From: Bacteriovorax sp. Seq25_V
GTDB taxonomy: Bacteria; Bdellovibrionota; Bacteriovoracia; Bacteriovoracales; Bacteriovoracaceae
NCBI RefSeq assembly: GCF_000447795.1
Contig: NZ_AUNI01000008.1
Coordinates: forward strand, 40,155-104,154
Length of the DNA stretch: 64,000 nt
Reading direction: 5' to 3'
Below the pieces are notes generated by a model, which made no database searches, was not told where the DNA came from, and worked only from the letters and a program-made list of their open reading frames with translations. Both the position numbers and the translations under genes were made by a program. Below, in pieces: positions 1 to 8,364 of the stretch (position 1 is its first letter; every line of letters begins with the position of its first letter).

Positions 1-808
1 AGTAATAGTCTGTTTCGCCACTGACTAAGATTCCAATGGCCTCTCCATAAAAGTTAAAAATTGGCGATCCAGAATTTCCACCGAAAGTATCAAGATTTGT
101 AATAAAGTTATTTGGGTGCATATTATGTACAACCTTCGCTCCGGCAGCTAGTTTTAGTGGTAAACCAGTTGGGTGTCCTACAACAAAAATCTGAGTTCCC
201 GCTTTATAGTCAGAAACTTCAGAGCTAAGTGTTAGAGCTTGTTTTCCAACAGTTTTTCTGTCGAGCTTAATAACAGCATAGTCAGCCTCTGTTGTATAAG
301 AGGCATCGATGATTTGAGAACATCCATAGACATCATCTTTTGGGAAGTTGATACCATCTTTGGATTCTGAATTGTCTTCATATCCAAATACCCAACGTGC
401 ATTGAAGCATTGGTAATTCATTTTATCTTGAACTTTGTTACCATAGTTTAGTACACAATGTCCTGCCGTCACAAGAATGTCTTCTTCAACTAAAAATCCT
501 GTACAAGTAGGTAGTGTTGCTTGTTCTCTAAATTTAAAATCATCGCAAGTTGTTCTTCCTCTATATGATGTAAGGTCTCCGTAGTAGAGAACCTCTAATA
601 GTTCTTTGTCTTCACTTTCTTTGAGTACACTTCTACTAGCGAGTCCTGCTACTGAATTCCTTAAGTAGCTATATGGAGTATGTCTAAGCTCAAGACGGTT
701 ATCAACACCGTAGACGACTTTATTAATACTTGGTGACTTGCCAAAAGCGTTAGCGCCCTGTGATAGAAGTGAAAGAGCAAGAGCAGAGATACTAAAAATT
801 TGTTTCAC
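1..808 (-). CDS. Secreted trypsin-like serine protease (S1/V8-like), 3' end outside window
   Basis: Partial gene read leftwards; 269 codons are visible. It starts at a GTG (808-806) behind a G-rich ribosome site (GGGGGAA). Residues 1-21 are a signal peptide ending ANA, so the enzyme is exported. The catalytic triad of chymotrypsin-fold proteases can be read: His117 in TAGHC, Asp176 in ADYAVIKLD and Ser246 in GGNSGSP. The GNSGSP serine motif and short spacing resemble V8/glutamyl-endopeptidase-like S1 proteins more than digestive trypsins. A propeptide of roughly 60-70 residues seems to precede the domain. The C-terminus is missing, so any tail domain cannot be assessed. Confidence 0.9.
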   Translation of the reverse strand, partial: MKQIFSISALALSLLSQGANAFGKSPSINKVVYGVDNRLELRHTPYSYLRNSVAGLASRSVLKESEDKELLEVLYYGDLTSYRGRTTCDDFKFREQATLPTCTGFLVEEDILVTAGHCVLNYGNKVQDKMNYQCFNARWVFGYEDNSESKDGINFPKDDVYGCSQIIDASYTTEADYAVIKLDRKTVGKQALTLSSEVSDYKAGTQIFVVGHPTGLPLKLAAGAKVVHNMHPNNFITNLDTFGGNSGSPIFNFYGEAIGILVSGETDYY

Positions 809-1043
809 GAAAATTCCCCCAATATATGAATACGACGTTTTCGCACAGGGCAGTAGTTTATACTAGTTAAAGTGGTTTATACTGTAGAATTTATAGCCAT
901 CAATATTAAGTGTTTAAAAAGATGAACACATTAAATTGGCAGGACCAATTTTTAATGCTCTCTGTGATTTCAGATTCTTACGTGCATATACTTGAGTTAT
1001 ATATTAAGCTGTCCGATAATTTAAGAAGAGATTAGGAGAAGTT

Positions 1044-1691
1044 TTGAGAAGCGAGAAAGCATTTGTCGACATTAACAAAAAAGACCATATCAACTCGATT
1101 TTGAATAAGATCTTTAAAAGTGCGAAACCATTACAAGTTTGGCAAAAAGAAGAGCCCCTTAGACAGAAGGCCAATGGTGTACTTAAAAGTCTCCAGCTTT
1201 CACAAAATTATATTGAATTAGAATCAACTGAAGTTAATGGTTTCCTAGATTTTAAAAATGATGAAATATTCTTCTATTCTGAATATCGCACGACCATCTT
1301 TAAATCAAAAATAAAATATAAAAACAATGGGAGAACAATTGTTATCGAGTATCCAGAAATGGTTAAGATTGAGGAAGCCCGTACTCAACCTCGAACACGT
1401 TATGGTATCAGCACAGAGCATCGAATTGAAGCCCTCTTTGAATATAATGATGGGAAGAAAGTTATTCAAAATGACGTTCGTGTCCTTGATTCAAGTGATG
1501 ATGGTTGTGCAATTCTCATCTCAAAACACTTTGGCCAAAATCTTGTAGTTGGTGGAAAAGTTGTTGTGATGAATTCAAGTGTTGAGGGTCTGAAAAAAAG
1601 GGCCGGGCTGATTAGATCGATTACATTGTTTAAGAATACACTAACAGGTGAAAGCTGTTTTAGACTTGGAGTTCAACTCCTTACGAGATAA
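1044..1691 (+). CDS. PilZ-domain protein, probable c-di-GMP receptor
   Basis: 215 residues from a TTG start preceded by TTAGGAGAA. The C-terminal half carries both PilZ c-di-GMP-binding signatures: RxxxR at Arg113-Arg117 and DxSxxG at Asp149-Gly154, followed by the expected beta strands. The N-terminal 100 residues resemble the YcgR-type split barrel that often precedes PilZ, but this part is weakly conserved. No signal peptide or membrane segment is visible, so it is probably cytoplasmic. The effector target is unknown. It stands alone between a protease and a convergent small exported protein, with a shared terminator downstream. Confidence 0.85.
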   Translation: MRSEKAFVDINKKDHINSILNKIFKSAKPLQVWQKEEPLRQKANGVLKSLQLSQNYIELESTEVNGFLDFKNDEIFFYSEYRTTIFKSKIKYKNNGRTIVIEYPEMVKIEEARTQPRTRYGISTEHRIEALFEYNDGKKVIQNDVRVLDSSDDGCAILISKHFGQNLVVGGKVVVMNSSVEGLKKRAGLIRSITLFKNTLTGESCFRLGVQLLTR

Positions 1692-1692
1692 T

Positions 1693-1736
1693 AAAATTGG
1701 AGCAAGGCTAGGGGGGGAGGACCTCACTCCAATTTT
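1693..1736. terminator. Bidirectional intrinsic terminator
   Basis: A perfect 10-bp inverted repeat (AAAATTGGAG / CTCCAATTTT) flanks a 24-base loop that contains a run of seven G. It gives a U-rich tail on both strands and lies between the convergent PilZ gene and the small exported protein gene. Confidence 0.8.
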
Positions 1737-1745
1737 TATTTTTAC

Positions 1746-2201
1746 CTAAAGCTCTACTAATAGCTCTTCTAGGTCAAATGTCTTGTTTTCAATTTGTTCC
1801 TTGATCAGATCAAGTCCTTCAAAGTTAATCGTATCGATATCGATATTCTCAAGTTGCGATTCAATTAGCTTAATTTCATTAATTAGCCCTTCTACAGCGA
1901 TTGGCTCAGAGCGATCCATATTTAACTTTTCAACTGTTGATACTCTCATTAGAAGCTCAAGTGTTTCTTGTTTCAACTCTTCGACCTTATCTATTTTCAT
2001 ATTGTACATTGCTGCTTCGATTTTTCCTTTAGTCAGGTCATAGTCGAAACCTTCGAAGTTCTTTGCTGCATTTAAAGCAATAAGGTTCTTTGCTGTTGGC
2101 AAGCCTTTTACATGCTTGAATTTAATTCGTGCATCACTTTCATCTGGAAATTTTGCGAATGCGGATGAAGCTAAAATAAGTAGTAGTGCTAGTTTTTTCA
2201 T
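1746..2201 (-). CDS. Small exported protein, unknown function
   Basis: 151 residues. The N-terminus is a clear Sec signal peptide (MKKLALLLILASSAFA, cleavage about residue 16). The mature part is acidic, rich in Glu, Leu and Ile and predicted largely alpha-helical, with no Cys after the signal and no recognised motif. It is probably periplasmic. It ends into the bidirectional terminator shared with the PilZ gene. No family was recognised. Confidence 0.7.
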   Translation of the reverse strand: MKKLALLLILASSAFAKFPDESDARIKFKHVKGLPTAKNLIALNAAKNFEGFDYDLTKGKIEAAMYNMKIDKVEELKQETLELLMRVSTVEKLNMDRSEPIAVEGLINEIKLIESQLENIDIDTINFEGLDLIKEQIENKTFDLEELLVEL

Positions 2202-2330
2202 ATTTATTTCCCTTTAAGTTGAGTTTTTTAGATATTACCAAATTAAAACTATCGGGTAATTGTTTCTGGTAATCTTTTTAGGCCTGTCAAAATGTTAGAC
2301 ACTTTTTGAAAGTGAGAATAAAATAAACAT

Positions 2331-3713
2331 ATGAAAATTAATAAGACCAAAAGAATTGGTTTGAATATTGACTCATGGATAGAGGCGCTTCTTGATGAAA
2401 ATAGTCTCGAAAAAGTATTTTTTAGCAATGAGATTTCTGTGTTTTCTGGACTAGGCACTATCCACGACCGTCCTGTTGCTTTCTATGGTCATAATCCAAA
2501 GATTGATCAAGGCTTTGTCTCCTCTATTGGGGCACAGAAGATTGTTCAAATTATGGACCTGGCATTTGAGAGGAAGATCCCACTTATATCCTTTGTCTGC
2601 TCTCCTGGTGTGAGTGTAAGTGAAGGTCTTGCTAGTGGTCATGAGTATACTCAGGTCATCGTTAGAAATATAAAATACTCTGGTATTATTCCACAAATCT
2701 CAATTGTTCTTGGGACAACGATGGGAGCGACGGCCTATTCGGCTACACTTAGCGACTTTGTTCTTTTTAATAAGTCACGTTCAACTTTAATGGTAACGGG
2801 GCCGAGTGTTATTGAAAAAGTAATTGGTGAAAAAGTTTCTATTAAGGAGCTTGGTGGAAGTGAGGTTCATGCACAGACTACAGGGATTGCAGATTTTGTA
2901 GATAAAGACATAGCGTCTCAAATTTCGCGTGCCCGTGCTCTCGTGAGTTTCTTGCCTGCGAATGCATTAGACAGACCCCCGGCCCGTACAGCTGTTCATC
3001 CTATTGATAACATGCCAAGTGTTCCAGTTAATTCTAAAGAATCATTTGAGATGAAGGAATTTGCACTTTCTCTATGTGATGCAGGAGAGTTCATGGAACA
3101 TCGTGCAGAGTATGGAAAAAGTATGCTTTGTCTCTTTGCATATATTGGTGGCCAGCCATTTGGCATTATGGCAAATCAGTCTAAGTTTAATGCCGGAGTT
3201 ATCGATTGTGATACCAGTATTAAATCTTCTCGTTTCTTAAGACTATGTGATGCTTATAATCTTCCAATTATAAATCTCATTGATGTTCCAGGCTTTATGC
3301 CTGGAAAAACTCAAGAGCATTTAGGACTTTTGCGGCATGGCGCCTCTCTTTGTCAGGCAATGCAAACCACGACCCTTCGCTATAGTGTCGTTGTTCGTAA
3401 GTGTTATGGAGCAGCAGCATTCATTATGATGCAAACTCGTGCTCAGGGGGGCCAATATGTTTGGGCCTTAGATAATTCTAAGATTGCGGTTATGGGACAT
3501 GATGGAGCAGCTTCAATGCTTGAGGCTCAAATGAGTCCCGAACAATATTATGATGATTATGAGGATCCTGAAATTTCTAAGAAGCTTGGTATTGTTGATG
3601 AGATTATCTCTTCAACCCAGCTTCGTGATGCAATCATAGAAAGGTTTAGGCAGGATTCAATGGTTAATCCCAATGACCTTGATAATAAGAAAATGATTAA
3701 TATTACTCCATAG
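2331..3713 (+). CDS. Acyl-CoA carboxylase carboxyltransferase subunit (PccB/AccD-like)
   Basis: 460 residues with the two crotonase-like halves of biotin-dependent carboxyltransferases. The first half contains the VLGTTMGATAYSA oxyanion region near residues 124-136. The second contains the KCYGAAAFIMM segment and the QGGQYVWAL region typical of propionyl/acetyl-CoA carboxylase beta chains. The family usually has about 510 residues, so this one is short, mainly at the N-terminus. It transfers the carboxyl group from carboxybiotin to an acyl-CoA, giving a malonyl-type extender. Its partner is the fused biotin carboxylase-BCCP at the end of the same operon. It is the first gene of that operon; no strong ribosome site is visible before the ATG. 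Confidence 0.88.
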   Translation: MKINKTKRIGLNIDSWIEALLDENSLEKVFFSNEISVFSGLGTIHDRPVAFYGHNPKIDQGFVSSIGAQKIVQIMDLAFERKIPLISFVCSPGVSVSEGLASGHEYTQVIVRNIKYSGIIPQISIVLGTTMGATAYSATLSDFVLFNKSRSTLMVTGPSVIEKVIGEKVSIKELGGSEVHAQTTGIADFVDKDIASQISRARALVSFLPANALDRPPARTAVHPIDNMPSVPVNSKESFEMKEFALSLCDAGEFMEHRAEYGKSMLCLFAYIGGQPFGIMANQSKFNAGVIDCDTSIKSSRFLRLCDAYNLPIINLIDVPGFMPGKTQEHLGLLRHGASLCQAMQTTTLRYSVVVRKCYGAAAFIMMQTRAQGGQYVWALDNSKIAVMGHDGAASMLEAQMSPEQYYDDYEDPEISKKLGIVDEIISSTQLRDAIIERFRQDSMVNPNDLDNKKMINITP

Positions 3714-3726
3714 GAGAGTTATAGGT

Positions 3727-3990
3727 ATGAAGCAATTTAATGATGATGATTTAGAATTTCTAATTTCTGCAATTGAAGAAACTGATGATGTTTTTGTAAA
3801 GCTTCCTGTGGGGAGAATCCGTCCAGAGCACGACCTTGCAAAAGATCTCGGGCTTGATTCTCTTGGAAAGATTAATCTCTTCTATGAAATCTCAGATAGA
3901 CTGGAAACAGATGACGAGGAAGAGGAAACTCTTGATTGGAAACAGGTGCGAGATATTCTTAGCTATATTCACGAAAATAGAAATGACTAA
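3727..3990 (+). CDS. Acyl carrier protein (cluster ACP 1)
   Basis: 87 residues, acidic, with the phosphopantetheine attachment motif LGLDSLGKIN; Ser45 is the modified residue. It lies 13 bp after the carboxyltransferase gene and overlaps the next gene by 8 bp, so it is translationally coupled. It presumably carries the acyl or malonyl unit handled by the dehydrogenases around it. Its length and the acidic Glu/Asp run after helix II set it apart from housekeeping AcpP. Confidence 0.9.
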   Translation: MKQFNDDDLEFLISAIEETDDVFVKLPVGRIRPEHDLAKDLGLDSLGKINLFYEISDRLETDDEEEETLDWKQVRDILSYIHENRND

Positions 3991-4870
3991 ATTCGCAGTT
4001 GTTGACATAACTCAGGAGGAGTTTTGGAAAGTTCCAAAATTCTTCATTGATGGCCTTAAAAGTGAATTTCCTACACTGGAGTTGATTCACGTCAAAGATA
4101 TACTCTCATTGAAAAAAGATATTGAGGACTGTCAGGTCTTGATTTCGATTCCAACCCTTCCAAGTGTTGTGAAGAGATTAAACTCAACAGAGGCAATTTT
4201 TATTATTGGTTCGGGGATTCCTGAATCTGTATTACAACTCAAAAAGAAAAAACCAGAGCTTAAAATTTTTAATATGTCTGGTATCAATGCTTCTAGTGTC
4301 GCCGACCAGGCAATATATTTGACTCTAAAAGCGACTCGAGCAGATGGATTTAAGACACTTCCACGGCGAATAGATAAACTATCAATGCTAGTCATTGGAA
4401 CTGGCCATGTGGCCTTAAATATTGACAGTCGTTTCAAAGATTCTTTTAAAACTGTCACTTTGGCCGGGAGAAGTAACCCAGGTATCAAAAACTATCTTAG
4501 TTTTAATGATCTTGATTCAGAGGTTCTTTCTTCGTTTGATATTATCGTTTTGGCCATTGCTTATAATGATGAAACAGCAAGAATATTAGATTTAAACTTT
4601 TTAAAAAATCTTAGAGAAGATGCGATTGTCATTAATGTTGCTCGAGCTGAATTTTTCTTAGAAGAAGAACTTGTCGAAATTCTTAATGAACGTAAGAATC
4701 TTCTCTATCTAACAGATCTTACGCAACCAGAGTTTTACCCTGCTGATGGAGTTTTAAATAGTTTGAATAACTTTTATAATACTCCTCATATGGGTGGTAC
4801 CTATGACTCAATCTGGGAAGACTATCTTGTTAGTATAAAGAAACAGTTAAAGGATTACTTAAAATGCTAA
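3983..4870 (+). CDS. D-isomer-specific 2-hydroxyacid dehydrogenase-like protein
   Basis: 295 residues. The ATG at 3983 overlaps the ACP stop codon (ATGACTAA), so I prefer it to any upstream start in that frame. A Rossmann NAD(P)-binding loop (VIGTGHVA, about residues 138-145) sits in the middle. The family's catalytic Arg (VARAE), Glu (TQPEF) and His (TPHMGG) can all be placed. The canonical ARG triplet reads ARA. The N-terminal substrate domain is unlike phosphoglycerate dehydrogenase. It probably reduces or oxidises a 2-keto/2-hydroxy intermediate of the cluster product; the substrate is unknown. Confidence 0.78.
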   Translation: MTKFAVVDITQEEFWKVPKFFIDGLKSEFPTLELIHVKDILSLKKDIEDCQVLISIPTLPSVVKRLNSTEAIFIIGSGIPESVLQLKKKKPELKIFNMSGINASSVADQAIYLTLKATRADGFKTLPRRIDKLSMLVIGTGHVALNIDSRFKDSFKTVTLAGRSNPGIKNYLSFNDLDSEVLSSFDIIVLAIAYNDETARILDLNFLKNLREDAIVINVARAEFFLEEELVEILNERKNLLYLTDLTQPEFYPADGVLNSLNNFYNTPHMGGTYDSIWEDYLVSIKKQLKDYLKC

Positions 4871-6429
4871 ACACTTATCATGATAAATTCGAAAAGCTTT
4901 TTGACGCTAAAAATTCGCTTAAAGAAGATATATTAAGTGATGATGAGTGTAGTAAGTATCCATCTGAAGCTTCTAAGTATATTTCAAATGGAGTTCTCTC
5001 TTATCTTGTACCAGCAGGGTATGGTGGAAGTTTTGAAAATATTTTCCAAACCTTCTGTATGGGAAGGGCATTGGCACGAAGAAATGTCACAACGGCAATT
5101 GCTGTTGGGCAGAGTTTCTTGGGCTCTCTTCCTATTTGGATTTCAGGTAATGATGATCTTAAGAAGCGACAGGCGGCTGTTCTTCTTGCTGGTGGATCAA
5201 GTTGTTTGGCCTTAACTGAACTTGCGCATGGAAGTGATCTCAGCAGTAGTGAATGTGAAGTTAAGGATGGAAAACTTTTAGGTACTAAGTGGTGTATAAA
5301 TAATGCGACAATAGGTAAGGCAATGACTGTTATCTGCAAGGATGAAAATGCATTGAGCCTAGTATTCGTTGATAAGTCAGAAACTTCTCATTTTAAAAAT
5401 ATTGAAAAAATAAAAACCCATGGTATTCGAGGGGCCGATATTAGTGGAATCGAATTTGACTCCTATCCAGTTAAGGATGAAGACTATGTAGGAAGTCGAT
5501 TTAAGGCCCTGGATACAATTTCTAAAACAATGCAAATATCTCGAACTCTTTGCTCGTCATTTTCTCTAGGTGCAGCAGATTCGACATTCAGAGATACTCT
5601 AATATTTTCTCTTGATAGAGAATTATATGGTAAGAAACTTATCGAGATGGAGACAGTAAGGGGATTGTTATCAAAAGGTCTTGCTCGTATTCTTGTCTGT
5701 GAGGCAATGGCACTTACAGCAACTCGTATGTCAAGCTTGAAACCTGAGTTAATGGCCCTTTATAGTGCTGTTGTAAAAAGTTTTATTCCAACTCAGATCG
5801 GTAGGCAAATAGATGAATGCAAGGAGATTCTTGGGGCCAGATATTACCTACGCGAAAATGACTTTCCTCTTTTTCAAAAAAACCTCCGCGATCACAGCGT
5901 TGTCTCTTTATTCGATGGAAGTTATGGCGTAAATCTCTCACTTCTTTTGCCTGTTATTAGAAAAATGCGTATTTATAGAACGCAGAAAATTGAAAGTGAG
6001 TTAGCAAGTTTGAATGTTAACCATTCTCTCAAGAATCTTGATTTTTCAAAATTAAAGATTGGCCTTCGAACATCGGAGTTTATTATAGGAGAGTTTTTTA
6101 ATTTTTCCGATGGTGGTGAATATTACACTTATAATGTCTTAAAAGAGCGTTATCTTGAAATAGAAGAAAGGGCCGAAGATATTGAAATTAATGATTCGAT
6201 GCTGGCCCGAGATCTGGCCATTGAGTTTACAAATATTTTCGCTTGTATGAATTTTATGTTGTTCTGTCACTCTAATGATGTTGACTCAAAGTTTAAGTCA
6301 GCGGCCGTTGTTGATCAAGTGATCATTAATATTTTAGAAAACTCTGAGAGTATTGTTTTTTCAACTTCATATCTCTTGGGATTTAAGGATAAGCTAGTTT
6401 CTTTATTTGATTTGGAGATCAATGAATGA
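4864..6429 (+). CDS. Divergent acyl-CoA (or acyl-ACP) dehydrogenase
   Basis: 521 residues. The N-terminal and middle domains match the acyl-CoA dehydrogenase fold: LALTELAHGSDLSS corresponds to the FAD-binding LTEPxAGSD motif. Where medium-chain enzymes carry the catalytic Glu in YEGT, this protein reads LFDGSYG, so Asp351 replaces Glu. A C-terminal extension of about 130 residues exceeds the usual 380-400 length. It overlaps both neighbours (7 bp and 4 bp), showing tight coupling with the carboxylase and ACP. It probably introduces a double bond in a carrier-bound chain; ACP-bound substrate use is inference from context. Confidence 0.82.
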   Translation: MLNTYHDKFEKLFDAKNSLKEDILSDDECSKYPSEASKYISNGVLSYLVPAGYGGSFENIFQTFCMGRALARRNVTTAIAVGQSFLGSLPIWISGNDDLKKRQAAVLLAGGSSCLALTELAHGSDLSSSECEVKDGKLLGTKWCINNATIGKAMTVICKDENALSLVFVDKSETSHFKNIEKIKTHGIRGADISGIEFDSYPVKDEDYVGSRFKALDTISKTMQISRTLCSSFSLGAADSTFRDTLIFSLDRELYGKKLIEMETVRGLLSKGLARILVCEAMALTATRMSSLKPELMALYSAVVKSFIPTQIGRQIDECKEILGARYYLRENDFPLFQKNLRDHSVVSLFDGSYGVNLSLLLPVIRKMRIYRTQKIESELASLNVNHSLKNLDFSKLKIGLRTSEFIIGEFFNFSDGGEYYTYNVLKERYLEIEERAEDIEINDSMLARDLAIEFTNIFACMNFMLFCHSNDVDSKFKSAAVVDQVIINILENSESIVFSTSYLLGFKDKLVSLFDLEINE

Positions 6430-8135
6430 AAAATGTTCTAATATGTAATCGTTCAGAGATCGCTTTGAGAGCATGTAAGTCTTGTAAAAAACTTGGACTA
6501 AAAAGCTTTGCTCTTATCAATGATAGTGAAACTGATACTTTGATTGCTGAGTACTGTGATAAGTTGATTACTTTTAATGATGCAATTAATCCTTTTATGT
6601 CACTTGCAATAATAGAGCGAGTTATCAAGCAGTATGATATTCATTTCCTCTATCCTGGTTATGGTTTTCTCTCTGAAGATCCTCGACTGGCGGCCCTATG
6701 TGAAGAATTGGGAGTGATTTTTATTGGTCCTAAATCAGATGTGCTAGCGGCCCTATCTTCAAAGAGTGAGAGTTTTAATTTTGCACGAAGATGTAAGCTT
6801 AAAACCTTAGCTGTCGAGAATCCTGTACGTGGTGACTTCCCTTTGATGTTAAAGGCAGCATTTGGTGGGGGAGGCAGAGGTAACCTCATTTGCTCTGATT
6901 TGGATTATTTTAAAGAGAGTATGATAGAAATCAAAAAACGCTCTCTTGCTCTTTTTGATAACGATGAAATTTTACTTGAGAGATTTCTCCCAAATGCTAG
7001 ACACGTAGAGCTACAGGTAGTAGCAACTGCGAAGAAAGTATATTTTTTGTCGACTCGCGATTGTTCAGTTCAAATCAATTATCAAAAGTTTCTTGAAGAA
7101 GGACCAAGTGATGAACCATCTCGTAAAGTTATGAGTGGCTTCTATCCTCTAATTGAGAGGGAATTGTTGAATCTCGGCTATCTTGGAGTAGGAACCATTG
7201 AATTTCTTTGGAGTGGAAATGAACTCTTCTTTCTGGAGATGAATACAAGAATTCAGGTTGAACATCCTGTAACAGAGGTAATTTTTGATATTGATCTTGT
7301 TGATATACAGTTTGAAATTGCTCTGAATAATCAGGTGAAGTATAACTTTTCGCAAAATGGTAAGCATGCCATTTGTGCCCGTATTTACGCTATAGACGTT
7401 GAAGATAACTTTTCTCCTGCGCCCTCTCAAATACGTTTTGCACATCAACCAAGTTTTTTGCGATTTGATACACACTATAAAGATGGTAATTCTATTGGTC
7501 ATCAGTATGATCCACTAATAGGGAAGCTCGTCGTTTCTGGTAAGGATCGTATTGATTGTATTTCAAATTTTAAAGAGGCCCTTGGTTTATTAAAAATTGG
7601 TACCATCTCTAATAATATAAATTTTATTTCTGCAATTATCGACGATTCAAAGTATTTAAAAGATCAATTGCATGTAAGTTTTGCAAAAGATTTCAAAGAT
7701 AATTATTATGAAGCTGAATTATTAAGTGAAAAGCAAAAACAACTCGTTTGGAACAGGGCAAACTTGAATACACATGATAAGCTTGTTGAGGTTGGTAATG
7801 ATTCAGGCCTTTCTATGTTTGTTGATACAAATAATGAATGTATTTATGCTTTCAAAAAGAAAAAAGCTTTTTGTGAAAACCTTTCTTTAAATGCTCCATT
7901 TTGGCGCGAGGAAGAAGAAGGCCATACTCTTAATTATATTTCTCCTATTACGGGTAAGGTTACAAAGATTCTATGTGAAGTTGGTGCTCAAGTAGAAAAA
8001 GGTGAGACAATTTTGATTCTTGAGGCCATGAAAACAGAGCTTAGGATTAAGGCCCATTCAAATGGTGTTGTTGCCAGTTTACTGTGTGAAGAAGGAGGCC
8101 TCGTCAAGCGAGGCCAAGAATTACTCGTAATTTGA
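6426..8135 (+). CDS. Fused biotin carboxylase and biotin carboxyl carrier protein
   Basis: 569 residues. Residues 1 to about 440 are a biotin carboxylase: N-terminal KNVLICNRSEIALRA, the glycine-rich ATP loop AAFGGGGRG, the RDCSVQ segment and EMNTRIQVEHPVTE. The C-terminal 75 residues are a biotinyl domain with the EAMKTE motif; Lys536 is the biotinylation site. This is the alpha-chain arrangement of acyl-CoA carboxylases, though shorter than the roughly 650-residue PCC alpha chain. With the carboxyltransferase at the operon start it forms a dedicated acyl-CoA carboxylase. Its 3' end overlaps the convergent second ACP gene by 15 bp. Confidence 0.92.
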   Translation: MKNVLICNRSEIALRACKSCKKLGLKSFALINDSETDTLIAEYCDKLITFNDAINPFMSLAIIERVIKQYDIHFLYPGYGFLSEDPRLAALCEELGVIFIGPKSDVLAALSSKSESFNFARRCKLKTLAVENPVRGDFPLMLKAAFGGGGRGNLICSDLDYFKESMIEIKKRSLALFDNDEILLERFLPNARHVELQVVATAKKVYFLSTRDCSVQINYQKFLEEGPSDEPSRKVMSGFYPLIERELLNLGYLGVGTIEFLWSGNELFFLEMNTRIQVEHPVTEVIFDIDLVDIQFEIALNNQVKYNFSQNGKHAICARIYAIDVEDNFSPAPSQIRFAHQPSFLRFDTHYKDGNSIGHQYDPLIGKLVVSGKDRIDCISNFKEALGLLKIGTISNNINFISAIIDDSKYLKDQLHVSFAKDFKDNYYEAELLSEKQKQLVWNRANLNTHDKLVEVGNDSGLSMFVDTNNECIYAFKKKKAFCENLSLNAPFWREEEEGHTLNYISPITGKVTKILCEVGAQVEKGETILILEAMKTELRIKAHSNGVVASLLCEEGGLVKRGQELLVI

Positions 8136-8354
8136 AATGAATTCCATGAGCTGAGCAACGGTCTTAATATTTAAGGCCTGCTCTTGTTCAATAATGACAT
8201 CAAAATCTTCTTCTAGTGAAGAAATAAGATCTGCAATTGAAATTGAGTCCATTTTAAGATCAGTTTTAAACTCATCAGAGTCTTTGATGTCTTCTTGTTC
8301 AATACCTGTTATATCATAGATTAAATCTAGAATATCGCTTCGATCTGGTTTCAA
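8121..8354 (-). CDS. Acyl carrier protein (cluster ACP 2)
   Basis: 77 residues with the motif LKMDSISIADL; Ser37 is the phosphopantetheine site (DSI instead of the common DSL). Last gene of the minus-strand operon, 10 bp after the di-iron oxidase. It is the likely acceptor of the fatty acyl group activated by the fatty acyl-AMP ligase of the same operon, and a possible carrier for the oxidase step. It differs strongly from the plus-operon ACP, so the two probably serve different enzymes. Confidence 0.9.
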   Translation of the reverse strand: MKPDRSDILDLIYDITGIEQEDIKDSDEFKTDLKMDSISIADLISSLEEDFDVIIEQEQALNIKTVAQLMEFISNYE

Positions 8355-8364
8355 AATAAGCTCC

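Noticed and set aside
3836..3982. Longer start for the 2-hydroxyacid dehydrogenase-like gene
   Set aside because: It would overlap most of the ACP gene. The ATG at 3983 overlaps the ACP stop in the style of the other genes of the operon and begins the domain correctly.
7149..7502. 117-codon open frame antisense to the biotin carboxylase gene
   Set aside because: Lies wholly inside a well-supported gene, with no ribosome site, no domain and a composition that is the complement of the carboxylase codons.
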